NCBI RefSeq assembly: GCF_014641735.1
Contig: NZ_BMIH01000002.1
Span: forward strand, 186,001-250,000
Source of the DNA: Sphingomonas metalli
GTDB lineage: Bacteria; Pseudomonadota; Alphaproteobacteria; Sphingomonadales; Sphingomonadaceae
Direction of reading: 5' to 3'
Length of the DNA: 64,000 nt
Position 1 is the stretch's first letter; every line of letters starts with the position of its first letter. This document shows positions 36,455-46,937 of this stretch, piece after piece. Made by a program: the position numbers and the translations under genes. The notes beneath the pieces are model-generated. The model worked only from the letters and a program-made list of their open reading frames with translations, was not told the DNA's origin and did not search any database.

Positions 36455-38254
36455 ATGAGGACGACCGATCGCGTCATTCCGACAGGTGCCGGCGCGGCGG
36501 ACGGGTTCGGGCGGTGGCGCGCGCCCTTCGTCCTGCTCGACGATGCGCGGCCGGGCGGCACCGCCCGCCTCTATCGCGACCCGGTCGAGATCCTCGTGGC
36601 GCGAACCCCGTCGGAGGTCCGCGCCCTGCTCGACCGGCTGCGGACCGCGCGGGGCCTGCATGCGGCGGGCTTCCTCTCCTACGAAGCGGCCCCGGCCTTC
36701 GATCCGGCCATGCAGGTAGTCGCGGGCAGCGCCATGCCGCTGGCCTGGTTCGGCCTGTTCGAAAAGTGGGACGCGATCGATCCCGCCGCCTCGCTTCCCG
36801 ATCCGGCCGGCGCCCATGCCGGCGCGCCGGTGCCGCGGATCGCCCCCGCCGCCTATCGCGCGACGGTCGAGGCGCTGCTCGCCAAGATCGGGGCGGGCGA
36901 CCTCTACCAGGCCAATCTCACCTTCCCGACCGACGTCGCGATGGCGGGGGATCCGCTCAGCCTCTATGCCGGGCTGCGCGCCCGCGCAGCCGCCGGCTAT
37001 GGCGCGGTGGTGGCGACCGGAGCGGAGACGCTGCTCAGCCTGTCGCCCGAACTCTTCTTCACCCTGATGGGGGATCGGCTGACCTGCCGGCCGATGAAGG
37101 GGACGGCGCGCCGCGGCGCGACGCGGGCGGCGGACGACGCGCTCGCCGCATCGCTCGCCGCCGATCCCAAGCAACGCGCCGAGAACCTCATGATCGTCGA
37201 TCTGATGCGCAACGACCTGTCGCGCGTCGCGGAGAGCGGCAGCGTGGCGGTGCCCGAGCTGTTCGCGGTCGAACGCTATCCGACGGTGCAGCAGATGACC
37301 TCCACCGTCACCGCGACGCTGGCGGACGGGCGCTCCGCGGTCGACGTGCTCGCCGCGACCTTTCCCTGCGGATCGATCACCGGCGCGCCGAAGCTGGCGG
37401 CGATGGCGGCGATCGCGACGTTGGAAGAAAGCCCCCGCGGCGCCTATACGGGTTCGATCGGACGGATCGATGCCAACGGCGATGCCGCCTTCAACGTCGC
37501 GATCCGCACGCTAGCCATCCCGGCAGGCGCAACGCAGGCGACCCTGTCGCTCGGGTCGGGCATCGTCGCGGACAGCGACCCCGCGGCGGAGTGGGAGGAG
37601 TGCCTGACCAAGGGCGCATTCATCAGCGGCGGCACGCCGACTCCCGACCTGATCGAGACGATGGCCTTTGATCCCGAGGAGGGGCTGCTGCGCCTCGACC
37701 TGCATCTGGCGCGGATGAAGGCGAGCGCCGCCGCCCTCGGCTTCGCCTTCGACCGCCACGCCGCGCGCAACGAGTTGCAGGCGGCGACCTTCCGCTTGCG
37801 TGGGCCGCGACGGATCCGTCTGGTGCTGGCGCCCTCCGGTGCGGTCGCGATCGAATCGGGGCCGCTGCCGGCGGTGCCCGACCGGCCGATGACGGTGGCG
37901 ATCCGCCCCCTGCCCGTTCCGCCAGGCGACCTGCGCCTCCGCCACAAGACGGCCGACCGCGGCTTCTACGATGCGGCGCGCCGCGCCGCGGGGACCGAGG
38001 AGGTCGTCTTCGAACATGACGGCCGGCTGACCGAGGGCAGCTTCACCTCGATCTTCGTGCCGCGCGGCGCGCTGCTGGTGACGCCCGCTGCCGATGCCGA
38101 TACGCCGATGCTGCCCGGCGTGCTGCGCGCCGCCCTGCTGGCGGAAGGGCGCGCGGTCGAGGGCGTGGTGACGCGTGCCGATCTGGCGCACGGCTTCTTT
38201 CTGGGCAATGCGCTGCGCGGGCTGATCCCGGCGCTTGTCGCACCGGACATATAG
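36455..38254 (+). CDS. pabB: aminodeoxychorismate synthase component I fused to 4-amino-4-deoxychorismate lyase
   Basis: Folate-branch fusion of 599 aa (PabB-PabC). The chorismate-binding domain spans about residues 100-390: PMKGT with the catalytic Lys near 213-216 and PCGSITGAPK near 305-315. The PLP-dependent class IV aminotransferase-like domain covers about 395-599, with LRHKTADRGFYDAARR containing the likely PLP Lys. Such fusions make p-aminobenzoate from chorismate in one chain, using amidotransferase PabA encoded elsewhere. Full length and no frameshift are seen. Confidence 0.92.
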   Translation: MRTTDRVIPTGAGAADGFGRWRAPFVLLDDARPGGTARLYRDPVEILVARTPSEVRALLDRLRTARGLHAAGFLSYEAAPAFDPAMQVVAGSAMPLAWFGLFEKWDAIDPAASLPDPAGAHAGAPVPRIAPAAYRATVEALLAKIGAGDLYQANLTFPTDVAMAGDPLSLYAGLRARAAAGYGAVVATGAETLLSLSPELFFTLMGDRLTCRPMKGTARRGATRAADDALAASLAADPKQRAENLMIVDLMRNDLSRVAESGSVAVPELFAVERYPTVQQMTSTVTATLADGRSAVDVLAATFPCGSITGAPKLAAMAAIATLEESPRGAYTGSIGRIDANGDAAFNVAIRTLAIPAGATQATLSLGSGIVADSDPAAEWEECLTKGAFISGGTPTPDLIETMAFDPEEGLLRLDLHLARMKASAAALGFAFDRHAARNELQAATFRLRGPRRIRLVLAPSGAVAIESGPLPAVPDRPMTVAIRPLPVPPGDLRLRHKTADRGFYDAARRAAGTEEVVFEHDGRLTEGSFTSIFVPRGALLVTPAADADTPMLPGVLRAALLAEGRAVEGVVTRADLAHGFFLGNALRGLIPALVAPDI

Positions 38255-39505
<1,251 letters not shown>

Positions 39506-39706
39506 CGGCCGGTCCCGGTCCGGGCGGGCCGGGCGACGCCGATCCAAATGCAACACGGGATGAACGGGCCGCCAAGGGATCGTTCATCCTGCAACGCTAT
39601 GTTTCCCACCGTCATCTTGTCGTGACGTGGTTGATCTACGACATGGCGACCAACATCGCACCGGCCTCGCCTCGGCGATCCCGGTGACGTCAATGGGTAC
39701 GAGATC

Positions 39707-39850
39707 ATGATGAAGCGTTTGAAATCCAGCGCCATGTGGCAGTTCGCCGGCGGCTTCGTGCTCGGCGCGATCGGGCTCGTCGTGCTGCAACCCGCGGATG
39801 CGACCCGCGCGATGGTCGGGCGGATCGTCCCGACTCACGAGATCCGCTGA
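39707..39850 (+). CDS. small single-TM protein upstream of msrA (47 aa)
   Basis: Open frame MMKRLKSSAMWQFAGGFVLG, continuing through one hydrophobic helix (about residues 12-28) to a hydrophilic tail VGRIVPTHEIR. It ends 2 bp before the msrA GTG, so the two are almost certainly co-transcribed. A positively charged N-terminus before the helix predicts the tail faces the periplasm. No known family was recognised. Confidence 0.55.
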   Translation: MMKRLKSSAMWQFAGGFVLGAIGLVVLQPADATRAMVGRIVPTHEIR

Positions 39851-39852
39851 CG

Positions 39853-40506
39853 GTGAAAACCGCCGCCGTCCTGATCGCGTTCGGCGCGGCCGCGGGCGCG
39901 GCGCTGATGGCGCCGGCCGCCGCCGAGAAGGCGGTGATCATTCCCGCCGCCCGCGTCGACGTGCCGGCGACGCCGGGTCTGCAGACCGCGGTGCTGGCGG
40001 GCGGGTGCTTCTGGGGCATGGAAGCGGTCTTCGAGCAGGTCCGCGGCGTGCGCACCGTCACGGCCGGCTATGCCGGCGGCACGGCGGCGACCGCGCGCTA
40101 CGACACCGTCTCGACCGAGACGACGCGCCATGCGGAGGCGATCCGCATCACCTTCGATCCGCGGCAGGTCAGCTACGCCACGCTGCTCCGCGTCTATTTC
40201 TCGGTCGCGCACGACCCCACGCAGGTGGACGGTCAACGCCCGGACAGCGGACCCAGCTACCGCTCGGCGATCTTCCCGCAGTCGCCCGAACAGGCACGGG
40301 TCGCCCGGGCCTATATCGCTCAATTGTCGGGCGCCCGGGCCTTCCCCCGGCCGATCGCGACCCGGATGGAGAGCGGCGGCTTCTATCCGGCCGAGGCCTA
40401 TCACCAGAACTTCTTCGACCGGCACCCCGATCATCCCTATATCGTGATGTGGGACAAGCCGAAGGTGGCCGCCTTCCGCGCCGCCTTCCCGACGCTGCGC
40501 CGCTAA
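39853..40506 (+). CDS. msrA: peptide-methionine (S)-S-oxide reductase, exported
   Basis: MsrA of 217 aa. The catalytic Cys52 is in GCFWGMEAVFEQV, and YAGG, RHAEAIRITFDP and YHQNFFDRHPDHPY are also present. Residues 1-24 look like a signal peptide (AVLIAFGAAAGAALMAPAAA), so it probably repairs oxidised Met in the periplasm. The GTG start lies 2 bp after the small membrane protein stop; the longer open frame upstream is rejected. No msrB is adjacent. Confidence 0.9.
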   Translation: MKTAAVLIAFGAAAGAALMAPAAAEKAVIIPAARVDVPATPGLQTAVLAGGCFWGMEAVFEQVRGVRTVTAGYAGGTAATARYDTVSTETTRHAEAIRITFDPRQVSYATLLRVYFSVAHDPTQVDGQRPDSGPSYRSAIFPQSPEQARVARAYIAQLSGARAFPRPIATRMESGGFYPAEAYHQNFFDRHPDHPYIVMWDKPKVAAFRAAFPTLRR

Positions 40507-40810
40507 AGACCGGGCGCGTCGCTCACGCCTGCCCTCGGACATCACCTCCGCGCCGGAGGCTGGACCTTGATCCGCTTTAGCTGACACCATCGTCGTCCTG
40601 GCGCAGGCCGGGATCTCGTGGTCATGGCGCGACGCAGGAATCGCTCGAAGCCGCAGTTCGCGCTGGCGCAACGATTCGGAACGTCCGGATCAACTACCAG
40701 GGCAAGAAGACATGGGTAGCATGACCCCCGACCGCCCGCCCGACCGTGCCTCGCCTTCGTTCCGAAGGAACGGATCAGCGTAATGTCGCCGGCTTCAGGC
40801 CGGCATCGCC
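40507..40810. other. 304-bp gene-free stretch with a degenerate repeat
   Basis: No open frame with a credible start is seen. It contains a degenerate REP-like segment (cgtcctggcgcaggccggga near 40592-40613) resembling the 10446 family. It separates msrA from the convergent PEP-CTERM gene. Nothing else is recognised. Confidence 0.5.
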
Positions 40811-41626
40811 TCAGGCCTTCACGGTCCCCGTCGCGCGGCGCCGGCGACGCAGCGTCGCCGCGACTACGCCGAGCCCCGTCAGCAGCAACATCCAGCTCGC
40901 CGGTTCCGGCACCGGCGTGACCGGGATCTCAGGCGTCGGCTCGGGCGTCGGCGTGATGACCGGCGTGGGCTCGGGCGTCGGCGTGGCACTCGGCTCGGGA
41001 GTCGGGGTCGCGGACGGCTGCGGCGTCGGCGTAGCGGTCGGCTCCGGCGTCGGGGTGGCGCTCGGCTGGGGCGTCGGCGTGCCCGTGGGCTGCGGCGTCG
41101 GCGTAACCGTCGGCTCCGGCGTCGGCGTCGGTGTCACGCCCGGCTCGGGCACGACACCGCCGCCGCCCGGAACCGCCGCACCGCCGATGCCATAGCCAGG
41201 ACCGGTCGGTGAGAAATTGGCGAACTGGAAGCCTCCGCCCGGCAGCGCCCCGACGGGCGCCAGCACGGCAGGATTGGCCGCCAGGAGCGGCGGCTGCACA
41301 TCCTCGCGCGTCGCGAAGAACGGCTCGGCATCGGGCGGCACCTGCGCTGCGCCGGGTTCCGGCTGGTCCAGTCGCGGCGAATTGCGGAAGGCGCGCTTGA
41401 AGCGCTGGGGCCCCATGAAGCCGAAGCGCTGGAGTACTCCGATCGGCGGCGGCGCGGCGGGCGCGACCGCGGCGAAGGCGAGCGGCAGCGCCCCGTTCTC
41501 GAACAGGGCGCGCTCGGTGTGCGGCGCCAGCGCCACCACCGCGAACATGGTCACCAGCCCGCCGACCACGACGTGCTGGAATCGCCGTTCGTGCGTTGCT
41601 ACGAGAGTTTCAGGGGGTGAGTTCAT
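40811..41626 (-). CDS. PEP-CTERM protein with Pro/Thr-rich 8-residue repeats
   Basis: Protein of 271 aa. An N-terminal hydrophobic segment (VVVGGLVTMFAVVAL) is followed by a variable region, then residues 165-238 of tandem PTPEPTxT/PTPQPSAT-type octapeptides. The end is a PEP-CTERM anchor: VPEPASWMLLLTGLGVVAA then RRRRR. PEP-CTERM proteins are exported and processed by exosortase, usually in exopolysaccharide-producing cells. The repeats look like a surface linker or a glycosylation target. Its ATG overlaps the divergent neighbour's ATG in CATG. Confidence 0.8.
   Translation of the reverse strand: MNSPPETLVATHERRFQHVVVGGLVTMFAVVALAPHTERALFENGALPLAFAAVAPAAPPPIGVLQRFGFMGPQRFKRAFRNSPRLDQPEPGAAQVPPDAEPFFATREDVQPPLLAANPAVLAPVGALPGGGFQFANFSPTGPGYGIGGAAVPGGGGVVPEPGVTPTPTPEPTVTPTPQPTGTPTPQPSATPTPEPTATPTPQPSATPTPEPSATPTPEPTPVITPTPEPTPEIPVTPVPEPASWMLLLTGLGVVAATLRRRRRATGTVKA
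40913..41134. repeat. 24-bp-period coding tandem repeat
   Basis: About eight imperfect 24-bp units encode the Pro/Thr octapeptides (PTPEPTVT, PTPQPTGT, PTPQPSAT and relatives) of the PEP-CTERM protein. The unit is ggcgtcggcgt-rich on the plus strand and may vary in copy number. Confidence 0.9.
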
Positions 41627-42368
41627 GATCCGTTTCCCACGTTCCGCCCATAACGCAAAGGACCGGCGCACGCGACTGCGGACTGGCTCGGCCGTCTGTT
41701 CGCGTGGCGACAGTGACATTTACGCACGACATGCGCTGCTTGTTGCAACCACCCCGCTGCTCGCGCTGACACTGGCCTCGTGCGCCGGAGCGCCCGAGGG
41801 CGACACGGCGCAGATCCTGCGCGCGACGCTGGCGTTGCTGGAGACGGGGCGCTCACCGAACGCCCCGCAACTGTGCGTCGACTCCCGGCCGCGCGGCGAA
41901 CCGCTGGCGATCTACCGCACGATGCGGATCAACAGCGAGCCCGACGAGCATCAGTGGCGCGAAGCCGAGCCGCTGCGCACCGAACCCAAGGTGCATGGCC
42001 GCGACCTGTTCAACGATGCGACCGGCCGCGAGACGCTGCGCATCCGCGAGCCGGACGAGGCCGCCGAGCCCCTGCCCCGCGAGGCGCAGGCGCAGCTGGA
42101 CGCGCGCGCGCGGGCCATGTCGGTCGATGGCGAGTCGCTCGGTTTCGCGATGGACGGCAGCCTGGCGCCGGCCAATATGGCGGTTCGCTGGTGGCTGATG
42201 AACCGGCTGCACGGATGCGAGCGCACCGTCGTGCTGTCCCGGCTGGTGCATGACGGCAAGACGGGCTTCATCACCGCGACGCTCGACCATTGGGGCACCA
42301 CCTACGCGCTGGAACGCAGTGGCGCCGGCTGGCGCGTCGCGGCGCAATGGGACACCTGGCTCTACTGA
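41625..42368 (+). CDS. predicted lipoprotein of unknown function
   Basis: Protein of 247 aa from ATG 41625. A hydrophobic run (LLVATTPLLALTLASC) ends in a lipobox-like LASC, but lies about 39 residues in, so the n-region is unusually long. The rest (LCVDSRPRGEPLAIYRTMRI and so on, ending YALERSGAGWRVAAQWDTWLY) matches no family known to me. An AGGGGGTGAG site supports this ATG. No better in-frame ATG precedes the hydrophobic run. It diverges from the PEP-CTERM gene with overlapping start codons. Confidence 0.6.
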   Translation: MIRFPRSAHNAKDRRTRLRTGSAVCSRGDSDIYARHALLVATTPLLALTLASCAGAPEGDTAQILRATLALLETGRSPNAPQLCVDSRPRGEPLAIYRTMRINSEPDEHQWREAEPLRTEPKVHGRDLFNDATGRETLRIREPDEAAEPLPREAQAQLDARARAMSVDGESLGFAMDGSLAPANMAVRWWLMNRLHGCERTVVLSRLVHDGKTGFITATLDHWGTTYALERSGAGWRVAAQWDTWLY

Positions 42369-42394
42369 GCGGCGGCGAGGTCGGGCGTTCCCGG

Positions 42395-42874
42395 TCACAG
42401 TATCGCGGCGCAGATCATTCCGATGACGATCCAGGGCACGATCAGTCCGGCGGCGATGATCGGGCCGCGGACCATGCGAATGCGCTGTTCGACGGCGTCG
42501 AGCGGCGGATCGACGTCGATCTTGGTGGCCGGCCCTGTCCAGCCGAAATCGGGAGCGAGGATCGTCGGCTGGACCGACGCCTCGACACCCGACACGTCGA
42601 TCGGGCTGAGGAACCGGCAGCCATATTGTGGCGGCGCGGAGCGGACGATCAGCGCGACATGCCGGCCGAGCCCCGCGATGCCGACCGTGATCGTCGCGTC
42701 CAGCGCCATCGGCTCGCTGCACACCATGCGAAAGCCCGTCGCGGACAGGTCCTCGATCATCACGTCGACCGGACGGCGATCGTCCTGCTGGCGCAGCGTG
42801 CCGTCCAGATTGACCGAACGGCGATCCGCAGCGCGCTCGTCGTCCGCGCGAAATAGCTGTGCGGTCAGCGCCAT
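42395..42874 (-). CDS. PilZ domain protein with C-terminal membrane helix
   Basis: Protein of 159 aa with a PilZ fold. The c-di-GMP motif is R14-x3-R18 (RAADR) followed by D42LSATG47. The domain is followed by a hydrophobic helix near the C-terminus (IIAAGLIVPWIVIGMICAAIL), so it is probably tethered to the inner membrane. The ATG at 42874 is preferred to a TTG at 42889. It is convergent with the lipoprotein-like gene. No diguanylate cyclase is nearby. Confidence 0.85.
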   Translation of the reverse strand: MALTAQLFRADDERAADRRSVNLDGTLRQQDDRRPVDVMIEDLSATGFRMVCSEPMALDATITVGIAGLGRHVALIVRSAPPQYGCRFLSPIDVSGVEASVQPTILAPDFGWTGPATKIDVDPPLDAVEQRIRMVRGPIIAAGLIVPWIVIGMICAAIL

Positions 42875-42973
42875 GTTCCGCGTCTCCAAACCATCGTGCC
42901 GCGCGGTCTGCGCCCTGGGTGGTTAGAAGAGCGTAAAGAATGGCAAAAAACTGGAGGGCGGAGCGTGGAAAAT

Positions 42974-43000
42974 CCCGGGGGTCCCGATCGGGCCCCCGGG
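42974..43000 (-). terminator. intrinsic terminator of the metalloprotease gene
   Basis: On the minus strand, an outer stem cccggggg/cccccggg encloses the palindrome cccgatcggg, followed by ATTTTCC. It lies 11 bp after the stop of the gene ending at 43011. Confidence 0.85.
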
Positions 43001-43010
43001 CAAGGCAGGG

Positions 43011-44207
43011 TCAGTTCGCGACAGCGAAGGTGACGGTGCGACGCCGTGGGCGGGCGCGCAGCGCCGCGCCCATCATGGCGAAACCGGTGATCATCAGCGC
43101 CCAGCTCTGCGGTTCGGGCACGAAGCTGGCGAAGATGCTGGCCGAGGTGGCGAGATAGTTCGGGTTGGCCAGCACGTCGAAGTTCAGGTTCCAGCCCATC
43201 GCGTCGAACGCCGCCAGGTCGGTCGCGGTGATCTCGCCCATCTGTGCATAGCAGAAATTGGGGTCCATGATCCCGATCTGGTTGGTGCAGCCGCCCAGAT
43301 CCTTGAAGTGCGACGCCTGCTGCCGGTCGCCGAAGTTCCGCCCGGTCGAGAACAGCGAGTTGCCGAACAGCTGGGTGCGGCCGCCGTCGATCGAGAAATA
43401 GGCGGGCGAGCCGACCGCCAGGTCGAGCACCGGCGCGTCGCCCGACAGCGCGTTCGTCGGATCCTGACTGTAGCGGAACAGGTCCAGCGTGGTGAAGATG
43501 TAGTTCGACCCGTTGATGTTCGCCGCGGCGTTGGCGGGATTGTCGTAGATGTCGACGCCGCTGGTGAAGCCGAGGGCGTGGCCGATCTCGTGGATGGCGA
43601 CGCCGATGAAGTCCATCCGGCCCGCGGTGATCCCGTCGCTGGGATCGAAGTCGAAGGCGAAGTTGCTGCTGAAATTGACCTGCGCGTCGCGCGACAGCGG
43701 GTTGAACCCGGTATAGCCCAGCGCCTTCAGCGTCGCGCCGTTGACGCCCATGGTCAGGTTGTTGGCGCTGTCGTCGGCGTCGAAGACCCGGGTGGTCGTG
43801 TCGATGCCGACCTTGGTCGTCGCGTCGCGATAGCCGCTGGTGATCGCCTGCAGGCCGCCCGCATAGGTCAGCGGCATCATATTGTCGCGCGCGATGGCGT
43901 CGAGGCGGCTGTTGCCGGTGACTGCAAGCTGTTCGTAGATGTCCGCGGTCGTGACGCCGTAGCGGGTCGAACCGGTCGAACCGATCACGCCGGCGGCCAG
44001 CGCGTTATAGCCGATCTCCAGCCGCACCGTCACATCGTTGGTGAGAACCGACGACCAATATTGCGTGGCGATCCGGAAGCCCTGCTCCGCGGGGGTCCCG
44101 CGCACCGAACCGTTATAGTCCACCAGATCGAATGTCAGCGCTGCCGCCGGGCTGGCGCAGCAGGCGGCCGTCAGCGCCGCAGCGCAGATCGCGTGCCTCA
44201 TCCCCAT
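43011..44207 (-). CDS. PEP-CTERM metalloprotease (NF038122-like)
   Basis: Exported zinc metalloprotease, 398 aa. Signal peptide (HAICAAALTAACCASPAAAL), catalytic domain with the zinc motif HEIGHALGF, a downstream Met-turn-type IMDPNF, and a C-terminal PEP-CTERM anchor (VPEPQSWALMITGFAMMGAA then RARPRRR). The combination resembles the NF038122 family. Substrate unknown. Several clustered ATGs (44201, 44207, 44216) are possible; AAGGGG spacing best suits 44207. Confidence 0.85.
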   Translation of the reverse strand: MGMRHAICAAALTAACCASPAAALTFDLVDYNGSVRGTPAEQGFRIATQYWSSVLTNDVTVRLEIGYNALAAGVIGSTGSTRYGVTTADIYEQLAVTGNSRLDAIARDNMMPLTYAGGLQAITSGYRDATTKVGIDTTTRVFDADDSANNLTMGVNGATLKALGYTGFNPLSRDAQVNFSSNFAFDFDPSDGITAGRMDFIGVAIHEIGHALGFTSGVDIYDNPANAAANINGSNYIFTTLDLFRYSQDPTNALSGDAPVLDLAVGSPAYFSIDGGRTQLFGNSLFSTGRNFGDRQQASHFKDLGGCTNQIGIMDPNFCYAQMGEITATDLAAFDAMGWNLNFDVLANPNYLATSASIFASFVPEPQSWALMITGFAMMGAALRARPRRRTVTFAVAN

Positions 44208-44447
44208 AATGATCATTCCCCTTCTGGGCCTTTTGGCCTGTTGGCGCGAAGGGCGTGATGATCCGGCCGGACATGCCCCTCGCGTGGAGAACGCGCGTTC
44301 AACACTCGAACCCCAGATCGACGGGTTCGTTCCGCAATGCAAAAATTTTGGTTAATCAATGCTTAAATCGTTGCAGGAATGCCACAATTCCGTACCGCGC
44401 CGCGACGTGCCATCACGCGGCCGAGGATCTGAAAAGGGGGCGAAGCG

Positions 44448-46859
44448 ATGGTCGGTGCGATGCGGCGGATAGCGGCGGCGGCGTTGATGCTGGGGGTGTC
44501 CGGGACGGCGCTGGCGGCCGATCCACCGGCGGATCCGCTCAAGGGCACGATGGTGACCAACGGCCTGCTTCCCGTCGCCGTCGATCGCGACGGCGGGCGC
44601 ATCCTCGTCACCCTGCCCCCCGCCGGCACCGACGGCGTGTCGGCCCGCTTCCTCTATGTCGCCAGCCTGCGCACCGGGATCGGCTCGTCGCAGACCGGGC
44701 TCGACCACGGGCAGAACAGCGAGACGCAGCTCCTCGCCTTTCGCCGCCTCGGCAAGAAGATCGTCGCGGAGTTCGAGAACCCCCGCTTCCGCGCGACGGA
44801 CGCCCCGGCGGCCGAGCAGACCGCGGCGCGGGAAAGCTTCGCCACCACCACCGCCTGGGTGGGTGACATCGCGGCGACGCGGCCCGACGGGACGATGGTG
44901 GTCGACCTTGCGCCCTTCCTGCTGCGCGACACCATGGGCGTCGCCCTGTCGCTGCGTCGCGGCGGAGGCGGCGAATACCGGCTCGACAGCGGCGCCTCGG
45001 TCGCCGACCCGACGGCCACGCGCGTCTTCCCCGACAATATCGAGCTCGAGGCGCGCCAGACCTTCGTGAGCGAGCGACCGGGCGAGGCGGTCGACGCGAT
45101 CGCTCCCGATGCCCGCTCGATCGCGCTCACCGTGCATCACTCGCTGATCCGCCTGCCCGCCCCCGGCTATGTTCCGATCCGCTTCGATCCGCGCTTCGGC
45201 GGCTTCGGCGCGCAGGCGGTCGACTATGCCGCACCGCTCGGCCAGGACGTGGTCTACACGCTCGCCAACCGCTTCCGCCTCGAGAAGGCCGATCCCGCCG
45301 CGCCGCGCTCCGCGGTGAAGAAGCCGATCACCTTCTATATCGACCGCGCCGCGCCGGAGCCGATCCGATCCGCTTTGGCGGAGGGGGTCGCCTGGTGGCG
45401 CACCGCCTTCGATGCGGCCGGATTCATCGACGCCTTCCGCGTCGAGATCCTGCCCGAAGGCGCCGATCCGCTCGATATCCGCTACAATGTCGTCAACTGG
45501 GTCAACCGCGCCACCCGCGGCTGGTCCTATGGCCAGGTGATCAGCGATCCGCGGACGGGCGAGATCGTCAAGGGATCGGTGCTGCTCGGCTCGCTGCGCG
45601 TCCGGCAGGACATGCTGATCTACGAGGCGCTGGTCGGCGCCAATCTGGTCGGTACCGGCGGCCCCAACGATCCGGTCCGCGTGGCGCTGGCGCGCATCCG
45701 CCAGCTCGGCGCGCACGAGGTCGGCCATGCGCTCGGGCTCGAGCACAATTTCGCTGCCTCGACTCAGGATCGCGCCTCGGTGATGGACTATCCCGCCCCG
45801 CGCATCCTGCTGAAGGACGGCCGGCCCGACCTGTCCGACGCCTATGGCACCGGGGTGGGGCGCTGGGATCTCGCGTCGATCGCGCGGCTTTACGGCGATC
45901 CCGCCGCCGCCGCCGCGCAGGCGGACGCGCTGAAGGCAGCCGGCCTGCGCTTCATCAGCGACGGCGATGCGCGCGCTGCGGACACCGCGCATCCCGATGC
46001 CAGCCTGTGGGACGACGGCAGCGACCCCGTCGCCGAGCTCGACCGGATGATGACGGTCCGCCGCGCCGCGCTGACGCAGTTCGGCCCCGCGGCGCTGCGG
46101 CCGGGCGAGGCGGCGGAGAATCTGCGGCGCAAGTTCGTGCCGATCTGGCTGCTCCATCGCTATCAGGTCGAAGCGGCGGCGAAAGTCGTCGGCGGTGTGG
46201 ATTTCGCCTATGCGGTCGCCGGCGGCGGACATGAAGCTGCAGCGCCCGTGACCGCCGATCGGCAGCGCGCCGCGCTGTTCTCGCTGCTCGCCACCCTGTC
46301 GCCGACCGCGCTGGCGGTGCCGCCCGCCCTCCTGCCGCTGCTCTCGGCGGGCAGGAGCGGCCCCAACGACCGCCAGTTCGATATCGAGGTCATGCCGACC
46401 GCCGGCGGCCCGGTCTTCGACCCGCTCGTCGCGGCGGAGGTGGCGGCGGGCGTGACGCTCGACACGCTGCTCGCCCCCGCGCGGCTCGAACGGCTCGAGG
46501 TGCAGCACGCCGCCGCCGGCAGCCTGCCCGGCGCGCAGGAGGTGGTCGGGCGGACCGTCGACACGGTCATGGCCGGCGCCGGCACCGCCGCCGGTCAGCA
46601 GGTCGCGACCCGCGCCCTGATCCAGCTCGCCGCGCTGTCACGGGCGCCGGACACCGCGCCGGGTGTCGCGGCCGTCGCCGATCAGGCGCTGATCGATGCC
46701 GCAGACCGGCTCGGCAAGGGCCGCGATGCCTGGTCGCGTGCCACCGCCCGGCTGCTGCGCGATCCGGATCGCCTCGCCGCCGCGGTCGCCGAGCGTGGCA
46801 AGCGCCTCACCCCGATCCCGCCCGGCATGCCGATCGGCGAAAGCGACTGGATGGACTGA
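44448..46859 (+). CDS. secreted zinc-dependent metalloprotease (DUF5117/DUF4953 type)
   Basis: Large protein of 803 aa with a signal peptide (residues 1-23, GVSGTALAAD). The zinc motif is HEVGHALGLEHNF near residue 425. The N-terminal third resembles DUF5117 and the C-terminal part DUF4953, the usual layout of these large secreted proteases. It diverges from the PEP-CTERM protease across about 240 bp, so two secreted metalloproteases face apart from one region. Confidence 0.87.
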   Translation: MVGAMRRIAAAALMLGVSGTALAADPPADPLKGTMVTNGLLPVAVDRDGGRILVTLPPAGTDGVSARFLYVASLRTGIGSSQTGLDHGQNSETQLLAFRRLGKKIVAEFENPRFRATDAPAAEQTAARESFATTTAWVGDIAATRPDGTMVVDLAPFLLRDTMGVALSLRRGGGGEYRLDSGASVADPTATRVFPDNIELEARQTFVSERPGEAVDAIAPDARSIALTVHHSLIRLPAPGYVPIRFDPRFGGFGAQAVDYAAPLGQDVVYTLANRFRLEKADPAAPRSAVKKPITFYIDRAAPEPIRSALAEGVAWWRTAFDAAGFIDAFRVEILPEGADPLDIRYNVVNWVNRATRGWSYGQVISDPRTGEIVKGSVLLGSLRVRQDMLIYEALVGANLVGTGGPNDPVRVALARIRQLGAHEVGHALGLEHNFAASTQDRASVMDYPAPRILLKDGRPDLSDAYGTGVGRWDLASIARLYGDPAAAAAQADALKAAGLRFISDGDARAADTAHPDASLWDDGSDPVAELDRMMTVRRAALTQFGPAALRPGEAAENLRRKFVPIWLLHRYQVEAAAKVVGGVDFAYAVAGGGHEAAAPVTADRQRAALFSLLATLSPTALAVPPALLPLLSAGRSGPNDRQFDIEVMPTAGGPVFDPLVAAEVAAGVTLDTLLAPARLERLEVQHAAAGSLPGAQEVVGRTVDTVMAGAGTAAGQQVATRALIQLAALSRAPDTAPGVAAVADQALIDAADRLGKGRDAWSRATARLLRDPDRLAAAVAERGKRLTPIPPGMPIGESDWMD

Positions 46860-46937
46860 GCGCCGTCGAAGCATCGAAGGGCCATCTGTGCGTCGGTTGC
46901 GCTCGGCCCGGACGCATCGAGGGAAGGTCACCCGGAC

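Noticed and set aside
40913..41134. Possible CRISPR-like array or minisatellite
   Set aside because: The repeat keeps an 8-codon period in the reading frame of a PEP-CTERM protein and has no unique spacers.
44352..46508. Minus-strand frame of 718 codons opposite the large metalloprotease
   Set aside because: It is the shadow of a gene with a signal peptide and zinc motif; its own composition is Arg/His-rich and featureless.
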